Below, one piece after another: positions 5,734 through 6,771 of a DNA stretch of 6,771 nt; the first letter of the stretch is position 1; every line of letters begins with the position of its first letter. The notes below the pieces were generated by a model. That model searched no databases and was not told the origin of the DNA. It saw only the letters and a list, made by a program, of their open reading frames with translations. The translations under genes were made by a program, and so were the position numbers. The DNA lies in contig PMJE01000253.1 in assembly GCA_003157315.1 (NCBI GenBank), positions 6,387 to 13,157 on the forward strand, given 5' to 3'. This DNA comes from Myxococcales bacterium (GTDB lineage Bacteria > Myxococcota > Polyangia > Fen-1088).

Positions 5734-6413
5734 ATGTTGATGGTTCCGGCCATCGCAGCGTGATTGACACAATCATAGAAGAGGGTGTCGGGAGCGCTGC
5801 TGGGGACGATGAATACTACATCGCCTGAGTTGGTTCCATTCCCGGTAACCCCGGTGTCGTAGGCGTTGCCTGTCCCGGTCGATTTTACGGTTTTGATGTA
5901 GAAGGCATGAATTGAGGGGGCAGTGACGGCGAAGGTGTAGGTACTTCCGCGACACAAAGTCAGCGTGGGATTTGCCACCCCATCGATCAACCAGGCCGTC
6001 ATTCCACTGTTCGTCACCGTCAGGGTGCCTGGCGCGTGGCAGGCAGGGCCAGCATCCGCATGGGTGGATCCGCCGGTAGCGGTCACGCCGCCAGTCGTCG
6101 TCACGCCTCCGGTCGCCGTTGTTCCGCCGGCCGTTGTCACTCCGCCGGAGGTTGTCACTCCGCCGGAGGTTGTCACGCCGCCGGTGGTTGTCACCCCGCC
6201 GGTAGTTGTTACCCCGCCTGTGGTTGTCACTCCGCCGGAGGTTGTCACCCCGCCGGAGGTTGTCACGCCGCCGGTCTCTATTGCGCCACCGCTCTCAGAA
6301 ACGCCTCCGGTCTCCGAGCTTCCACCCGTGCCAGAGCTGTTCGTGCTGTTTGAACATCCGGCCAACGTCATCACTCCAATGGCCAACACCCGAATTGCCC
6401 GCAGATCGATCAT
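5724..6413 (-). CDS. Cupredoxin-domain lipoprotein with Gly-Gly hexad repeat linker
   Basis: A 229-residue predicted lipoprotein with a possible copper site. The signal peptide ends in a perfect lipobox LAGC (Cys20). A low-complexity linker follows, in which Gly-Gly recurs every six residues, 15 times without a break (30-119; typical unit GGVTTT). The C-terminal domain (about 129-229) looks like a small cupredoxin: TLTVTNSG, a TYTF strand, SIHAFYIK with His169, a TGTGN...GVTGNGTNSG middle, and YDCVNHAAMAGTI giving Cys215, His218 and Met221. His-Cys-His-Met is the type-1 copper ligand set, here with Cys-x2-His-x2-Met spacing, shorter than the plastocyanin loop. Cys125 and Cys154 could form a disulfide. 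The start ATG has GGGAGGA 5 nt upstream. The repeat tether would let an electron carrier stand off the membrane. Copper binding is inferred from the motif and needs testing; linkers of this type are common in myxobacterial lipoproteins. Confidence 0.87.
   Translation of the reverse strand: MIDLRAIRVLAIGVMTLAGCSNSTNSSGTGGSSETGGVSESGGAIETGGVTTSGGVTTSGGVTTTGGVTTTGGVTTTGGVTTSGGVTTSGGVTTAGGTTATGGVTTTGGVTATGGSTHADAGPACHAPGTLTVTNSGMTAWLIDGVANPTLTLCRGSTYTFAVTAPSIHAFYIKTVKSTGTGNAYDTGVTGNGTNSGDVVFIVPSSAPDTLFYDCVNHAAMAGTINIVN
6057..6326 (-). repeat. In-frame 18-nt tandem repeat (15 Gly-Gly-x4 units)
   Basis: Fifteen 18-nt units encode GG followed by four residues, mostly VTTT or VTTS. The central units are nearly identical in DNA (Gly codons GGC/GGA, Val GTG, Thr ACA/ACC/ACT). 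The outer units have diverged (SSET, VSES, AIET at the N-terminal end; TTAT, VTAT, STHA at the C-terminal end). This is the pattern expected if the array grows and shrinks in the middle by slippage or unequal recombination. Confidence 0.92.
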
Positions 6414-6502
6414 GGTATTCCTCCCGCAAGAGACTGTTTTCGGACGTTCCTGTTCATCGTTGTCGTCTTCATGCTCTTTCCTGGGTTGCCGCTGCGCCTG
6501 TT

Positions 6503-6512
6503 CGGACGTCCG
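6503..6512. promoter_or_regulatory. Perfect palindrome CGGACGTCCG upstream of the cupredoxin gene
   Basis: A 10-bp perfect palindrome about 90 nt upstream of the start at 6413. The 9-mer TTCGGACGT that overlaps it (6501-6509) recurs at 6439-6447, closer to the gene. The pair could be a regulator site with one full and one half copy. GC-rich palindromes also arise by chance. Confidence 0.25.
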
Positions 6513-6615
6513 GTATTTGTGGCAGTTCGATGCTCTAGGTCACCCGGAGGTGGCAGGGCAGCGGGACCGGATTGAGCAAATCCCGCGCCTTCTTGCCTGG
6601 GTACTCAACGAATTC

Positions 6616-6671
6616 GCCGGCGGCAAACACGCCGGCAAGCGCAGTTTGCATCGGTAGCGTGCACCGCTTGC
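6616..6671. terminator. Two inverted repeats downstream of the peroxiredoxin gene
   Basis: GCCGGCG (6616-6622) and CGCCGGC (6630-6636) form a 7-bp GC stem with a 7-nt loop. GCAAGCG (6635-6641) and CGCTTGC (6665-6671) form a second stem with a 23-nt loop, sharing two bases with the first, so the hairpins partly exclude each other. Both lie 14-70 nt after the minus-strand stop at 6685 and may end that transcript. No clear T-run follows, so this is a weak terminator call. I see no convincing gene in the rest of 6414-6684. Confidence 0.35.
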
Positions 6672-6684
6672 GCGTTTCTACTTT

Positions 6685-6771
6685 CTACTTGCCGGTCGCA
6701 GCCAGGGCATCGAGTGCGGCAAGCACTTCGTGGCTGTGCGCGGCGGGCTTCACATCGGCAAACACTCGCGC
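6685..6771 (-). CDS. Probable PrxQ/Bcp-type peroxiredoxin (C-terminal fragment, 28 residues)
   Basis: A minus-strand frame enters from the right edge and stops with TAG at 6685-6687. Its 28 residues include ARVFADVKPAAHSHEVLAAL followed by DALAATGK. The pattern (K/R)VFxxVKPxxHxxEVLAxL is how thioredoxin-dependent thiol peroxidases of the PrxQ/Bcp group usually end, the final strand being followed by the last helix. The catalytic cysteines lie outside the window and cannot be checked. If the call is right, it reduces hydrogen and organic peroxides in the cytoplasm. It is in the same orientation as the cupredoxin lipoprotein, but about 270 nt with inverted repeats separate them, so cotranscription is doubtful. 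Confidence 0.6.
   Translation of the reverse strand, partial: ARVFADVKPAAHSHEVLAALDALAATGK

Noticed and set aside
6538..6654. 38-residue minus-strand open frame beginning MQTALAGVFAAGEF
   Set aside because: The AGVFAAG run briefly resembles flavoprotein C termini, but there is no ribosome site, it is short, and its bases are taken up by the inverted repeats at 6616-6671.
5965..6657. Plus-strand 230-residue open frame rich in Pro-Pro-Val repeats
   Set aside because: It is the antisense shadow of the Gly-Gly/Thr repeat gene. The minus-strand frame has a signal peptide, lipobox, ribosome site and a recognisable domain; this one has none.

Overview
The window is high-GC bacterial DNA. A Myxococcota (Polyangia-like) or other deltaproteobacterial host is my best guess. 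The clues are a lipoprotein with a long Gly-Gly/Thr repeat linker of a kind common in those bacteria, strong GGAGG ribosome sites, GTG starts, and a GT21 ceramide-type glycosyltransferase. This is inference; there is no rRNA or other phylogenetic marker here.

Layout. (1) 1-1273, minus: a DUF116-family membrane protein followed by the start of an archaeal-type HMG-CoA synthase, which runs off the left edge. They look like one transcription unit linked to the mevalonate pathway. (2) 1491-3536, minus: a tight three-gene operon, in order of transcription an outer-membrane beta-barrel protein (DUF5777-like), a Tat-exported Rieske [2Fe-2S] protein, and a DUF2231 multi-pass membrane protein with conserved histidines. 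Gaps are 17 and 7 nt. Together they could form an envelope-spanning redox module of unknown substrate; this is the most interesting part of the window. (3) 3537-3771: a divergent intergenic region. (4) 3772-5712, plus: a GT21 (ceramide glucosyltransferase/HpnI-like) enzyme, then after 24 nt a lipoprotein of unknown function. (5) 5724-6413, minus and convergent with (4): a lipoprotein with 15 uninterrupted Gly-Gly-x4 hexads and a cupredoxin domain carrying a plausible type-1 copper ligand set. (6) 6414-6684: no convincing gene; it holds inverted repeats. (7) 6685-6771, minus: the last 28 residues of a protein that looks like a PrxQ/Bcp peroxiredoxin.

Common themes are the cell envelope and redox chemistry. 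There are no mobile elements, CRISPR arrays, tRNAs or rRNAs visible. Most other long open frames are antisense or frame-shifted shadows of these genes.
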